64,000 nucleotides of DNA from Centropus unirufus. Taxonomy: Eukaryota; Chordata; Aves; Cuculiformes; Centropidae. Made by a program: the position numbers and the translations under genes. The first letter of the stretch is position 1. Every line of letters starts with the position of its first letter. The notes under the pieces were generated by a model. It was not told where the DNA came from, ran no database searches, and saw only the letters and a list, made by a program, of their open reading frames with translations. Positions 1 to 12,300 of this stretch are shown one piece after another. The DNA is taken from NCBI GenBank assembly GCA_013397695.1, contig VYZI01000085.1, positions 1,729,421 to 1,793,420 on the forward strand. Reading direction: 5' to 3'.

Positions 1-518
1 CTGGTACTGCCCTGCGAGGAGTCAGGAGGAATGGGAGGAGGTCAAGTTTATCCTTTGTCCTGCTCTCCGTGCCCCAGGGCTGCTCCATGGAGCCTTTGTA
101 CATCTCTTCCTTGCTCCTACAGTGACTTTTCCATGACTGGAAGAGTGTTGGGACAGCCTATGTTCTCTTCCTTTCTCCTCTGCATTGGCTGCTGATCAGT
201 TAAGTCCTCCAAAGCCCCCCTGAAATGTCCAAGGGATATATTTCCCTTTCTTTGGCTTGACAAATCCCATTCCCCTACTGCAGAACAAGCCTATCTTGTA
301 TTTGATAATGAGGTCCTTCCAAGAGGGTAAGCTTCATGTTTTAACCCACTTTCAAAATAAATGAATAAATGTAGATTCTGGAAGATTCTCAGTATCCAGT
401 AGTGATTTTTCATATCAGTTTTTCTTGAGTTTTGGGCTTTTCTTTTTTTTCTTTACACAAATATATCTCTTCCAGTAAAAATGTCATCAGATCCAGGGTG
501 GGGTCAAGCAAGAGGAAG
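1..518. other. Unique non-coding stretch, no gene seen
   Basis: No repeat, RNA gene or convincing coding frame is visible. The stretch is pyrimidine-rich in places, for example the T-rich run near 440-455. A pyrimidine tract with CAG at 281-283 and a GTAAGC at 327 bracket 43 bases that stay open in two frames. That is too short to call an exon. Confidence 0.5.
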
Positions 519-690
519 AGCTCCACCCAAGTTTAGTGGTTAGGACACTCATCTGAGATGTGGGAGATCCAGATTCAAGTCAGTGTTTTCCTGGTTCAGA
601 GTGGGGACTTGAACCTGAGCCTCCCACAGATCAATGAATGCTCTCAGTGCTGACTGTTGAGTTGGGGATGCAGGGCTTGGTCTCCCAGGA
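519..690. mobile_element. Old palindromic tRNA-like interspersed repeat (SINE-like)
   Basis: The left arm (about 531-581) reads like a decayed tRNA-type Pol III promoter. It has an A-box-like TAGTGGTTAGGA followed by a B-box-like GATTCAAGTC. The right arm (about 605-655) is close to its reverse complement, with GACTTGAACCTGAGCCTCCC mirroring the B-box side. The arms are separated by roughly 23 bases, so the copy is an imperfect inverted repeat. I recall similar palindromic tRNA-like repeats from reptile and bird genomes but cannot name the family with certainty. It is too diverged and lacks an acceptor-stem pairing, so it is not a working tRNA gene. Outer borders are approximate. Confidence 0.55.
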
Positions 691-1091
691 TATTTGAGCG
701 TTCTCGGTTTTATTTTGTATTGTGTTGAAGGGGAAATTTCAAACACTGGAGTTATTTGCATGCAATGGAATAGCTCTTTTCCAGCCAGCCCGAATTCCCT
801 CCCTGGCAAACTTGGCCAGGGGTCTGAGAAGTAGGCGTCTGTCATGGCTTTGGAAATGAACATCTGGAGGCAAAGCCATAATTGGGCCATTGTATGTTAG
901 AAGAATGTGCTTTAGACTGGGTGGATGGGTGTGCAAGGGAAAGCAGTCAACAGGCAATGGCCTGTTGCACATGGACAACACGGCCACCAAATGCCACGTT
1001 CTTGGAGAAGAATTTGCCCCCAGAATGCTTAATGTGTGGAGAAATAGAACTAGGGCAGTTTTTCTACACTGCAGATATTAAGATACTGTTT
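691..1091. other. Unique stretch between two repeats
   Basis: No gene seen. At 754-765 an octamer-type ATTTGCAT overlaps the 10-bp palindrome TTGCATGCAA. This is a possible POU-factor site but is not significant alone. Confidence 0.4.
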
Positions 1092-1565
1092 CGCAGAATC
1101 ATAGAACGGTTTGGGTTGGAAGGGAACTTAAAGATTATCCTGTTCCAACCCCCTGCCATGGGCAGGGACACCTCCCACTGGATCAGGCTGCTCAAAGCTT
1201 CATCCAACCTGGCCTCAAACACCTCCAGGGATGGAGCAGCCATGGCTTCTCTGGGCAAGCTGAGCCAGTCCCTCCCCACCCTCACACAAACACATTTCTT
1301 CCCAAAATCTAATCTAACCCTACCCTCTTTCATCTTAAAATTGTTTCCTCTCTTCTTATCCCTGTGCTCAGCCCTTCCCCAGCTTTTCAGTAGCCCCTTT
1401 CAGCACTGGAAGTCCATTATAAAATCTCCCAGAGCCTTCTCTTCAGGCTAAACAACCCCAACTCTCTCAGCCTGTCCTTGCATGGGAGGCTCTCCAGATC
1501 TTGGGTCAGCTTTGGGACCTCTTCTGGACTCGAACAGATCCCTGTCCTTATGGCTCCCTGCTCCC
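1092..1565 (-). mobile_element. CR1 LINE, 3' part, 5'-truncated
   Basis: The plus strand opens with AGAATCATAGAACGG, the reverse complement of the CR1 3'-terminal repeat, followed by the typical avian CR1 tail (GGGTTGGAAGGGAAC, then CCATGGGCAGGGACACC). On the minus strand the end of the reverse-transcriptase frame is readable around 1200-1260, as residues resembling APSLEVFEARLDEAL. That fits the C-terminus of CR1 ORF2. The inner border near 1565 is approximate because similarity fades. The copy is 5'-truncated, as is usual for target-primed reverse transcription, and cannot move by itself. Chance open frames over this region are by-products of the repeat. Confidence 0.9.
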
Positions 1566-3117
1566 ATCTTCTTTCTCTGCATCGATATAATTCACAAGGC
1601 ATGGCCACTCTCTGCAGTGCTTTGAGACAAACCTACCAAAATGGCCAAAAAAGCTTTGCTTGAAGCTTTCGGGCTACCCAACAAGTGATATCGAGGGGTT
1701 GGTTGCATTTGGAAGCTAAAAGCAAGCTCATAGAACAAATACAGGTCCTACCTCTTCTGCGGAGATGTCATCTTTGACTAAATCTGTTTAATGTCAGGCA
1801 GTGGGCTTAGTTCTTTATAAAACCCACAATCCTCTTTTATCTTGCTGTCTCCAGGCTTTTTGGTTTATCTAGGCAACCTACCCCTGCTTCAGACAAGCTT
1901 TCTTACATGTGACTATGGATTTCTTTTGCACAACGAAGGAAAAAAATCTACATTACCTTTATAGAAAAACAAACTTGCATGAGCCTGTAATCACACCTGG
2001 AGTATTTTCTAAAGAAAAATGTTCTGTTTTGGAACCAAGTTAGATTTTGCTGAGCTAACACTCCAGTTTAATGTAGGCATTTTGAGTAGCTGCTTAGTAT
2101 TTACTAAGAGGAACTGTTTTGGTTTCTGAAAAATTATAGGAGATTCCAGGTAAAGAGAGAAGAAATTATAATGTGATGAGAGACATTGAGAAAGCACGTA
2201 GAACTTCATGTTCGTAAAGCTGAACTATAGAAACCGAGTGGCTACTTACGTAATATCCCCAGACTCAGCTGGGGAATGGCAATCCATCCTTGTTTATCTT
2301 GAAGATCTATCACTTTTAATGAAGGATAATAGCACTCACAACAGCCACATACATGCCTGGAAAAAGCCCACGTGTGTAGGTGCAAAAATTTGCCTTGCCT
2401 GGGGCAAATACACTTAAAAAACCTGAACGCTGTGGTTATAGGGTGGTTTTGGCAGAATCACGAAGAATGAAAAAACAGCAAACAATATAAATATCTTGTC
2501 AATTATAATGCCGTATCTCTTTAACCCTTTGATTTGTTTGTCCCCAAGTTTCTACTGGGCACATCGCAGGCATCTTCTGAGCTGCCCCATGGAAATTGCT
2601 GCCAGTTTCAATGACTAAAACCGTCTCCTGGTCCTGTTTCCCTTTTGTGCTCCCGAGGTTGTGCCAGAAGCTGGCGCTTGTTTGCACTATTGGAGGCAGC
2701 ACCTGAAACCCGGCTGTGCTGGGGCTTGGGCAGGGGTTGGGCAAGGACTCTGTGGCAGGACTTGAGCCTGGCTGGGCAGCTCCGCTGTCCTTCCTTGCGG
2801 AGAGCGTTGGCACGGAGCCCGGAGATGGTTGGAGGAGAGAAAGGACGGGCATTTGTCAGCAGCACCTAAATGAAGGAGTATTGGGGGAGAGGCACCTCCC
2901 AAGCCAACACCTCGTTGGCATCGGATGGGTATGAGGCCTCTGAGCACATCCCTGGCGGTTCGGCCCCTCTGTCGGTGAGGGAACGGAGGGAAGATTGGTG
3001 AGCGTGAGGTTGTGGCTTCACCTCAAATGGCCAGCAAGCAGGCTCCCCAAACCCCCAACAGCAAGGTTTTGCAAGTCAGTGCAGCTAGGTCTAAAAAGCA
3101 AGGGTGTTTTTATTTTT
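1566..3117. other. Unique non-coding stretch up to the assembly gap
   Basis: No gene seen. From about 2570 to 3000 the base composition turns GC-rich and contains a G-quadruplex-type motif. Overlapping open frames of 60-120 codons on both strands there reflect the lack of stops in GC-rich DNA, and none resembles a known domain. Confidence 0.5.
2721..2741 (+). other. G-quadruplex-type motif
   Basis: Four G-runs (GGGG, GGG, GGGG, GGG) are separated by loops of 3, 2 and 2 bases. This matches the usual G3+ with loops of 1-7 pattern on the plus strand. Folding is inferred, not shown. Confidence 0.6.
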
Positions 3118-3163
3118 NNNNNNNNNNNNNNNNNNNNNNNNNNNNNNNNNNNNNNNNNNNNNN
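3118..3163. other. Assembly gap (46 N)
   Basis: A run of 46 undetermined bases, preceded by a T-rich tract. True gap length and content are unknown. Confidence 1.
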
Positions 3164-6100
3164 TCCTAACCCAAAGAAACTGTTAAATCCCCAGATGGAG
3201 TCTGAGGGTTTGAACAGCAGCAATGGAGAAGCCAGCCCTGGGAGAGGACAATGTCCTGAATTGGGTACTTTCCCATCTCATAGGTTCAGTGAAGATTCCT
3301 GTGACAAAATATCCATCCTTGCTGGGAGGACAGAGAGAGATAGGTGATGCGAGCTGTAGCCCAGCCAGAACGTTTGCCTACATTTGAGATGTGTTTCAAG
3401 CAGGTTCCAGATCAAATTTCTCATTTCCAGTTGAACATAACTTGCTTCTCAACCTTCTTTTTGACTCAGTTATTGTAATTTTCTATGGAAAGACCAAGTA
3501 GTAGGATCCGACTTGTTCTTAATAGATCCATTTCAGGGCAAAAAAATGCCATTTTCTAAGGATTACTTGCTATTTCTTCTGGAAGAAGCCCTATTTTTCC
3601 TTTCAGTAAGGACAATACATCTGACAATCAGCCCAAAACACGACCTGGGACAATGGCAGCAGACAGACAGATGTAGGCTTGCTCTGCTTTTTTGCATATC
3701 TATATTTAAAGACAGCCAATAATTATCTGTATCTAGGAAAACTGCTTAGAATTTTTTGCAGAGCAACCGAGGAACAAAACACAACATTTATTAGCATGTG
3801 GTGTTAGAGAGAACTTCTTTTGTGTTTGCTTCTTCTGTAAGCCAGAGCAGTAGAAATCTTTTCCACTTGAGCCCCTGTAAGTATATTGTATTTAAGACAG
3901 TTTTGGTTTTGTAAGATGGTTAATTATTTTTATTTAAAAAGTACATAAACAATTTAGCTTGGTTATTTAAAATCCATTTGCTTTCATTATAGGAGGTATT
4001 TAGTTCCTTGCCATTTACAATGTATTTCTCAAAATTGTTTTCTTCTTTCTATCTCCTTGCCAGCTGGATCTTTACTCCACCATTGCTTGCTGCTTTTTTC
4101 CTGCCAAAGTCTGAAACACTTAAAAATTACATTAAAATGATTTAAAATTAGACTATATAAGTATAATTTGGAAAATGTGTTATATTGACTCAGCCTAATG
4201 AATTGGGCCTATTTTTTAGATACATTGAGTTTATTGTCATATTTTATCTGACTGTCAATAACTCAATAGAGTAAAGAAAAGGGGAATGAAAGCAAAAAAT
4301 ACTCCAGTGGAGCAGAAAAAAAATCAGAATAGTGTAAGTATGGGAACAATTAGGAGCTGATTCTGCATTATTTTTGCAGCTAAATTTCCCTTTATTTGGC
4401 AAAGATTTTTTTTTCCAGATACAGCTTTACATAGGTAACATTCTCCTTTCAAGCTAAAAAAAACCCCCATAAGTTCATTTTTTAGGGTTTCACCTCAGAG
4501 TGGAGATTTCCATTCCTTAACAAAGCAAGGAGCTGTACTCTTGCATTCAGAACTGTTTACAAAAATGGGCTAATAAGAGAAAACAGCTTTCTCATTGTGG
4601 TTTTCCTTGTGGTCAGCATCTGCACGAGAGAAGGAAGGGTACGAAGGAAGGGTAGGCACATTTCAGCAAGAAGACAACAGAGCAGATTCTGCTCTGTTAG
4701 GTGGGTGTAAAGCCAGAGCTAACTGCCAGTTCTAAGTGAGTAGTTACGGAATCCTACTGCAGAAAAGAGGATTCGGCACTGCATCAATAAAATTATTCCA
4801 GGGAGGTGGGAAAGAGCCATGAGCTGTTGGTGCTTGAGGATTTAATCTGCTCCTGCAAGGCATGTCCTGCAAGAGGCAATCTTGGGGATAAATCTTCCTG
4901 TGTGACTCTCTTTAAACCCACTAAAGCAAGATTTACACCTCTGTATCTCATCCAAGGTTTGTGTTCCAACTGCCAAGCCCTGAGAAACCTCCTCATTATT
5001 TTCCAGCATGGCTTTATTTACCCATTTGCCATTACTTGAGCTAAGATTAGCAGATGCATATCTTTCTGGAGAACCTGAATCATGACACGTATCAGGAGAA
5101 CAATGACCTCGGATGATACAACTGCTCGTCTGGTATCTCCTCAAAGGGTCCTTGGGTCAAAAGATGAGGGAATAAATGTAAGAGTTTTGCGCAAGACAAT
5201 TCTGTGGCCCTTGCAGTATGAACTATATGGGATTCCACCCATTTCCAGTGAAGGACACCTCAGGAGCCCTCTCTCTGGAACACAGTTCTGCAGGACAAGT
5301 ATTGGGGAGCTAAGGCCCTTCCCAAGGACCTGTTTGGCTGAGTTTGTGGGTGAGCAAAGGTCTGGGATGTTTTGGGGAGGCAGCTAGCAGGTGCTGCCGT
5401 CTCGTATCACCCACAGTGTGGTGGGCACACGTTAGAGGAGCAATATCAGGACACAGCAGCTCCTTCCTGACTCTGGCAGCAGTGGTTGTGTAGGCTGGGC
5501 TCTTCCCGTGTGTGTGCTGCGATGGGCTTGCATGATCAATTTAGAAGTATTGATACATGTGAAGTGCCTGCCATTGCAAAACATGAAATTGCATTATTCT
5601 AGATCGTTTGGGTAAATAATTTGCAATATTTTTTTACCCAAAGGGCCCTGTCTTGAGCTCTTTTGCCTAGCTTAGATTCCCACTGACATTGAAATTAGGA
5701 TTGAAGCAACTGTGCTTGGAAACTTTACAAAGAAAACATATGTATCCAGTTTGCTCAACATGGGTGTCTGAAGAAATGCTAAAAGGTGTCCAAGATGCAA
5801 ATGTTTGTTTATGAAACACTCAGGAGAATTTCACAATGACATAAAAGAGCAACCTAATTTTCCATTTGAACCCTTGCACATCAGATAGACACAGCGTGGA
5901 TATCCACTCAGCACCTGTCCGCTCACCTCCTTCCCACTGGCTGCTGCTTCCCAAGGTTAGCATGACAGCAGAGCCTTGTCCCCTGCAGCATCATTTGTGC
6001 TAATCCAGGTGTGGGCTCCTCCTGGGAAAGGTGTTTCACTGGCTGTCCTGGCCCAGCTGTACTCACCAGTGCCTGTGGACCTGTGTGGAGAGCACAGGCG

Positions 6101-9100
6101 AGCTGTTGTTGGGTTCATTTCCCATGTGGATCTGTTCCCAGACGTGGCTGTCAGTGCAGTCACACAAGGATTAGAGCTTGCACAAGAGAAGAGAGAACAT
6201 GGTCAGACCTAACCCTTGCAGCAGCCCACACTTGGTACGGCTTGAAGCTACCCTGGTCTTGGCTTGGAGTCAGTGCAGGTAACACTTCAATACAACTGTG
6301 GGGCTAGGATTTAGCAGGCTTCTCAGTGCACCAAGAGGTGGTTTCCACTCTAATGATATGAACTTCACCAGTGTAACTGACGATAAAGTGTCCAAAGAGG
6401 ACACCATGACTTTCCCATTACATCCTGTCTTGTCCCCGTTGCTAAGGCCAGAGGAACGCCCAAGAGGCTGGCAAGCAGCAATCTCCATATAAATTGTGGT
6501 AGGTTTTTGCCATGTTGGAGAAGAAGTAATTCTTAGTTTATCGCAGTTCTTTTTCAGAACGTGAATCTAGTTGCAAAACTATGATACTGCACTTCAGTTT
6601 GTATTGCAGAGTTTCCGGGATCACGTGTCCCTGCAAACTTTCACTTCATGCCAATGTACTGTACTTTAATGGGTGAACTCTCTAAACTCAATGTTCTGAG
6701 AGCATGGAGGTATTTTGAAATAAAACCCCAGTGGATAAAAATAATCTGCTAGTATTTTACTCCCAGTTAAGCTTTTGATGAGAGAGCCTATAGAGCTGGG
6801 CAGTAAAGCTGAAAGTCCAGTTAGCCTCAGTGGGAATATTCATGGACTGGCTCCTCTTCTGTGTTAATGAATCAGAATCTGCCGCTGAGTAAATAACCTC
6901 TAGGTTCAGGGAAGATACAGAAGATGGCCATAAATACTACACTGTCATAGGTCAAGGCAAGTGGACATTGGGTGGTGTGTGCTTCTTCGCTATTGAACTG
7001 TAGCTGAAGTCCCAAGCTTGTAGATGCAGGCGAGTTCGTATATTCTGTAGACCACATTATATTCTACCGTTAGGCTGCAAAATGATCTCCTTGCCCGTCC
7101 CATTCCCTCTTCCTGCTCAGTCACTGTTTAATGATTCAGTACAAAGCTGAACAGTCGCTCCCCACAGAACCGAGAAGGCCCTCCCTCCAGCCTCTGTGAG
7201 GCAGCAGATATGTCCCTCCATTTCAGAAGTGAATAAAACCTCTTTCCCTTCCAAGCTGCCATTTCCATTGGATGCTGCAGCAGACGGTGGAGAGTGAATA
7301 ATCTTCTAAGAGGAAGGTGACCATATTCTGTGGGAAGACCTTTCTCTCTGCAGGAATCACTCTGCTTTCTTGCTTGGGTAGTGCAGAAAGTAGTGCAGCT
7401 CCTGGGATTCTGCTGCGTGGACCTGGGTCTTGCCCCACACCATCACAACAGCAGCAGGCGTTCAGACCCAAAGCAGCTGGAACTTTGATGTTTATGGCCT
7501 TTCATGTCTCCAGACAGTGAATTCCATCATTAGAGTAAGATCTGCTGGATCGAGCAGAGAATCTCCTGACCCTAATAAAATGAAAAGAGTAAAAACATTC
7601 TAAATGCAGTCCTGATTCAGCTCACCGTCAGATACATTTACCACCAACTTTTACTGTACAAATATACATTTTGGATAGTGGCAAAACTGCGTGGACATCT
7701 GAGAAATTGGTACAAATGGTAGAATTTGAGTCCTAGATCCAGTTGCAGGCACTCTTTGGCATGACAGATGTTTGCTAATGTAATCTGAGAGGCTTGGTGG
7801 TATTGCAGTATCCTTTGAAAATATACTTGTCTTTTTAAAACTCTATAGGAGATGTCAAAGTCTCTCTTCTAGGGACTTTCTACCATGGCACTGACCTGTG
7901 CAGGATTTTCAGGCATGAATATATTTTTGAAGGACTGGAGCCTGAGCTGGCATGGATTTTCAGGTAGGTGTTGAACCCCTACTATTCAGTAAGACTTCAA
8001 TGCTTATCCAATGTGGCCTCCTGGGGTGGGAACCTCCCAAGAACTTGTTTTCCTGAGAGCACTTCTGGCCTTTTGGATTCCAATAGAGTTTGAAAATATT
8101 AGAGGCAGAGCCGATTCTCTGGTCTTGGGGCAACTCAGGGGTTTGTGTTGCTAAACTGGCAGTAAGAGGTGAAGATGAAAAAAGGATTACAAGGGACATG
8201 GTAAGAAATCAGTTCCATGAAGGTGGGTGAGCCCTTTTTTCACTGTCAGTTTGCTGCCCCTGCTATTCGTATTGTTTAATGCAAAACCTTCCTGACAAGT
8301 TGTCTGTTTGGTGGGGAATACAGGATCATGGAATGACTTTGCTGGGCTCCCTAACTCTCAGGGTGTTGATGTGGTGTTGATACCTGATGTCCCAGAGCAG
8401 CGTGACAGTTAAAATCAGCATCAACCAAAGAGTTTATTTCCTATTCTAATCAGAATGGTATCACTGATGACAATTGCTGTCTTTTTGATAATTCCCACTG
8501 TGAAAAGCCTTGAAGATTCAGTTACAGTTGCATTCCTGGAATCATTCATTCTCTGTGTAGAGATGCAGTGAGATGTTTGCTTCGTTTAAGCCAAGACTGA
8601 ACTGTGCCCCAGGGAGTCACCCAGCCAGATACTGAATCTTTATCAAACTGACGCTGATGGCCCTCATCCCTAGTAGGGAGATGGAATCCCCCTCATGGAA
8701 CATGATATTCTTTCAGCCTTTAAGCATCGCAGTCTAAGCTGGAGCGTGCAGTGTCTTGCTGGGTGGGCACGAAGGGATGGAAGCCTCCAGCCCCTCTGCC
8801 CCCACCAGCTGTGGCAGTGCAACTGTGCTCCAGGTTCTAGTGAGTGTGGGGATGTATTTGGACAGCTGGGAAACACGAACAAGGGGAAGAAAAAGGGCTG
8901 TCTCCAGGCAAACATGTCCTGATTTATAACGGAACTACATTTATGTTAGTTGTAACCACATTATTCAATGTAATTGGGGTCAAGAATTGAACGAGTGTAA
9001 AAGAATGCAAAAAATGGTTTCAAAATTCTTATTATAAATAAAGACCTGGTTTAGAGGTTTTGTGAGATCGCCAGAAGTTGAAAGGGTAGCAAAACCCCAG

Positions 9101-9329
9101 TGTTTTCCAAAAAGACAATGCCAATACAACCACATGAAAATTCCTCTCAGTGGAGACTAACTGCTTCCAATTTATTTTTTATTTCTTTGTGCTTGTCTGT
9201 GTCTCACGCTGCCCTTGCTGTCACTTTATTTCACCCTATGTCTGTGCAAGCTGTCCAGTTCACCATTGGTGCATTGTAATACCAGCCAAGAGCGGAGACT
9301 TGCAGTTTGTTGTTACCAGGAGTGAATTT
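3164..9329. other. Long unique non-coding stretch
   Basis: No gene or clear repeat is visible. About 3890-4300 is markedly AT-rich. A short direct duplication (GAAGGAAGGGTA at 4630-4641 and 4643-4654) is present. Near 5670-5720 a few words recall the old CCCATTGACTTCAATGG-type amniote repeats, but too weakly to call. Open frames stay below about 120 codons and overlap on both strands. Confidence 0.5.
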
Positions 9330-9349
9330 CCCTCCCCTCCCTGTGCCCC
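9330..9349 (-). other. G-quadruplex-type motif on the minus strand
   Basis: C-runs CCC, CCCC, CCC, CCCC are separated by loops of 1, 1 and 4 bases, giving a compact G-quadruplex pattern on the minus strand. Short loops usually mean higher predicted stability. Confidence 0.6.
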
Positions 9350-12300
9350 AGCAGCAGTCAGGCCAACAAAACGATGGCCATTCCCTCCAGTCTCATACTG
9401 GGTTTGTTAGATTTTTGCTGGGAAACGTGTGTACTCCCCCTGGCTGCCTTCAGGGAGGCTGACCCGTCACCCAGGCTGAGGCTCTATGTTCTGTTCCCCT
9501 TTATATTTATGTGCTACCCTGAGGCAACTCTTGTCTGAAGCCTCCCTACTATTTGCCCATTTTTTTTTTTTGCATCTTCCTTATTTGCTCATGCTCTGTC
9601 TGGTAGCTAATACTGAGCCCATACTGAAAGCTCTGCCTGAGCACAGCTTTTGAGACATGAATTTCTGAGTGTTTAGTGCTGTCTAAAAGGATGTTTCTCC
9701 CATCAAGAAGAGCTCTCCTCACTTCTCTTCAAAGTTTTCAAGTGAATATGAAGTCTTCCCCCCTTCCCCATGTCTTCTCTTTCCTCTTGATCCTGTTGCT
9801 TGCTTCCATGGTACTCTGAAACTTTGACAAATAGTCTTCTGCAATCAACTTTTTATGGCTCTGTTGACATAATTAAAGATGTTGTCTTCATTTTGACAAA
9901 AAAAAAATAAATCAGAATGTGGCTTGTAAGCTGTGACATTTTCTCTTACAGTTAACCTTTGCTCTTCAGTTAAAGCTGTATCTCAGACCTAAGCCAAGGG
10001 TCATAGATAAAACATCCCTAGGTTTTTTTCCACCTCTTAAACTGAGTTGCATCAGTGAACCATTAACTTAGTAGATTATTTACTGTTACCTTTATGGAAG
10101 AAATGCATACTGTACTTTTCCTGCTTTGCTCAGGTTTGATTTATGTATGGCCTCGGTTCTATAGGTTCCTCACCCAGGGAAGGCCTTCATACCAGAGCAA
10201 AGTAAACACTCAGCTGAAACTTGCCTCAACAGTAGTCAAAACTTGCAGTAATTCACATGCTTTTGCCCTCATATCTTTTCTAGTTAACATGCAGCATTAA
10301 CAGTCCCAGTTTGCGCTGGGGAAAAACTAATTACAGCAATGTTAAACTCGGATAAGTGGAAGCCTGAAGTTAAACTGCAAAGGCCAGGGTCTGAGATCCT
10401 ACGGGAAACCATAGCCAACTAATGACAGCTCCCTGATCCAGAGGACAGGTTACAAGCTGGCTCCAGCACTGATTTGGGCAATATTAGAGAAGAGATTGCA
10501 GCATCCTGGGGGCTGCTCTGATGGGCACCAGCTGCCAGTGGCTATTTGGGCCAGCTGGAACGCGGCTGGTGTTGACCTTGCACTCCTTTGTGCCCTTGCT
10601 GTGGCCTTGCAGGGGGCTGCAGGAACCCGCTGCACCAACTCGCTGGCAGGATAAAATATCCGGGCTGAAAACGAGTGGGCTCTTTCAAAGGAGGCAGCGT
10701 ACGGAAGTGGGGAGGCCATGGGCTGACTAAATCTTCATCCTCCCATTGGGCAGCTCAGCAGGAAGAGATAACAAAACAGGAGACATCCGCTGGTAGTGAC
10801 CAGCTTTTCTGCTCTCTGAGTAGCAAATGGAGCCTTCCTGGCATGATGATTTTCCACTTCCTCCCGATCTCACCAGCCTATCTTTGAGAGTCAGATTTTA
10901 CAGAAATTTTTGGGAGGTGGACTTCCCTATTTTTTAATCCTACATGCTCCCCTTTGCTGTTGCCAAATGTTATCTCCCCTCCCAGCATGCTGGAGCTCCC
11001 CAAAGCGAAGGGAGTGGAGTGTGAGGAAACCAAGGGATTTGTCTGACTCAGCTTCATTTGGTCTTTCAATCAACTGAGAAACAAACACGATATCGCCCTC
11101 CACTCCCTATCGGCTGGGCCCATGCATGTAAGTTGGGCATCTGGAGCTCGATTTTCCAATAATTGGGAAAGAGCTTAATCCGTAAGAGGAGATTTGTAGG
11201 GAGGTGTGAAACGAGAGGGATAGGTTCTTGATGTCCTTGTGGCAAGAGCCAGGAAAGGGGTGATTCACTTTGCTCTGCTAGTAGAGTCCTACTGATGCCT
11301 TTCAGAGGCGGCCAGAGCCCCTCAAGAAGGGCAGCACAAGCTTCCTACAGAGACTTTTGTGCTGCTTACATTGACTTCAGCTCATTTCTTGACAAAGCAG
11401 GGTCTAGTGCTGCTTTCATCCTGTATTGTAGGGAATGATAGGCTTAATCTCTTTTGACCAGCAAGTTTAGTGCGGCACAGCTTTGCCCCTTTGCCCATGG
11501 GGATAGCTGGCTCGGTGTTCGGGGTGCCGGGAAGGAGCTCGGCTCTGCTCTGCAGCACATGTTCGGATGATGCCACGGAACCTCTGCATGCTCTGAGCAC
11601 CCCCAAGGGGCTCCAGCCCTAACTGCTTTCAGAAGCAGATTCCGTGTGGCACAGAATGCGTCTAGGGACAGCACTGCCAGCTGCTGTCTTGCTACATCTA
11701 GTGTGCTAAAAGTGGCATAATTTCTGGGGGCAGAGGGGAAAGAGAGGACAGCAAATGTTGGGATCTCACTGTTTTCCTGCCCTGCACAACTGCCTTAAGC
11801 ACGTGGCTGCTTGTTGTGCAGCGCTGTTCAGCTGGAGCCTGGTGTGTCCAGCTCTATCAGGGCTCTTACTGCTCTGTCTGCAAGCACCAGATTATACCGC
11901 AGAGCCCAGAGGCTGGCAGCACGCTAAACCTAGGCTGCTTTCCTTCCAACGCCCAAGAGCACGCCACCCTCTTGGATACAGATCCAGGATTTCACATCTC
12001 TCAGCTGCGATGACTTCTTGCCCTCTGGCCTTTGGCTAGATGGTGCCGCCCAGACTACTCAGCAGCTGGGTTGTGTCTCATGTTCTTGCGCCCTCCAGAT
12101 GTCCTGGTGCCCCTTGAGCCCTCAGGACACTTCTCAAGAGCCGCTCTCCCTCCTCCTGCACTATCAGGTTATAGGCATGCACAGGTCAGGTGCCCCTTCT
12201 TACGTCCTGCGAAACACATCAGCGTTTCCAGCCCCTGTGCCAGCAGTCCCCATCATCCCCCAAGTGCTCTGCCACTCCCCCTCTCCCACTTTTGGCACCG

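Noticed and set aside
284..326. 43-base exon-like interval with a pyrimidine tract and GTAAGC donor
   Set aside because: Too short and open in two frames. Splice-like pairs this close are expected by chance.
531..581. Possible tRNA gene
   Set aside because: The A- and B-box-like words are diverged, no acceptor stem pairs, and the segment is one arm of a palindromic repeat.
882..1451. 189-codon plus-strand open frame
   Set aside because: Most of it runs antisense through the CR1 copy at 1092-1565, and the rest has no recognisable domain.
5333..5400. Exon-like stretch ending at a GTGAGC
   Set aside because: The phase-0 frame has a stop. The one open phase gives an unremarkable peptide, and acceptor support is modest.
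9840..9915. Possible processed retrocopy ending in an A-run
   Set aside because: Only A10 with an AATAAA-like word after it. No upstream coding similarity or target-site duplication is visible.
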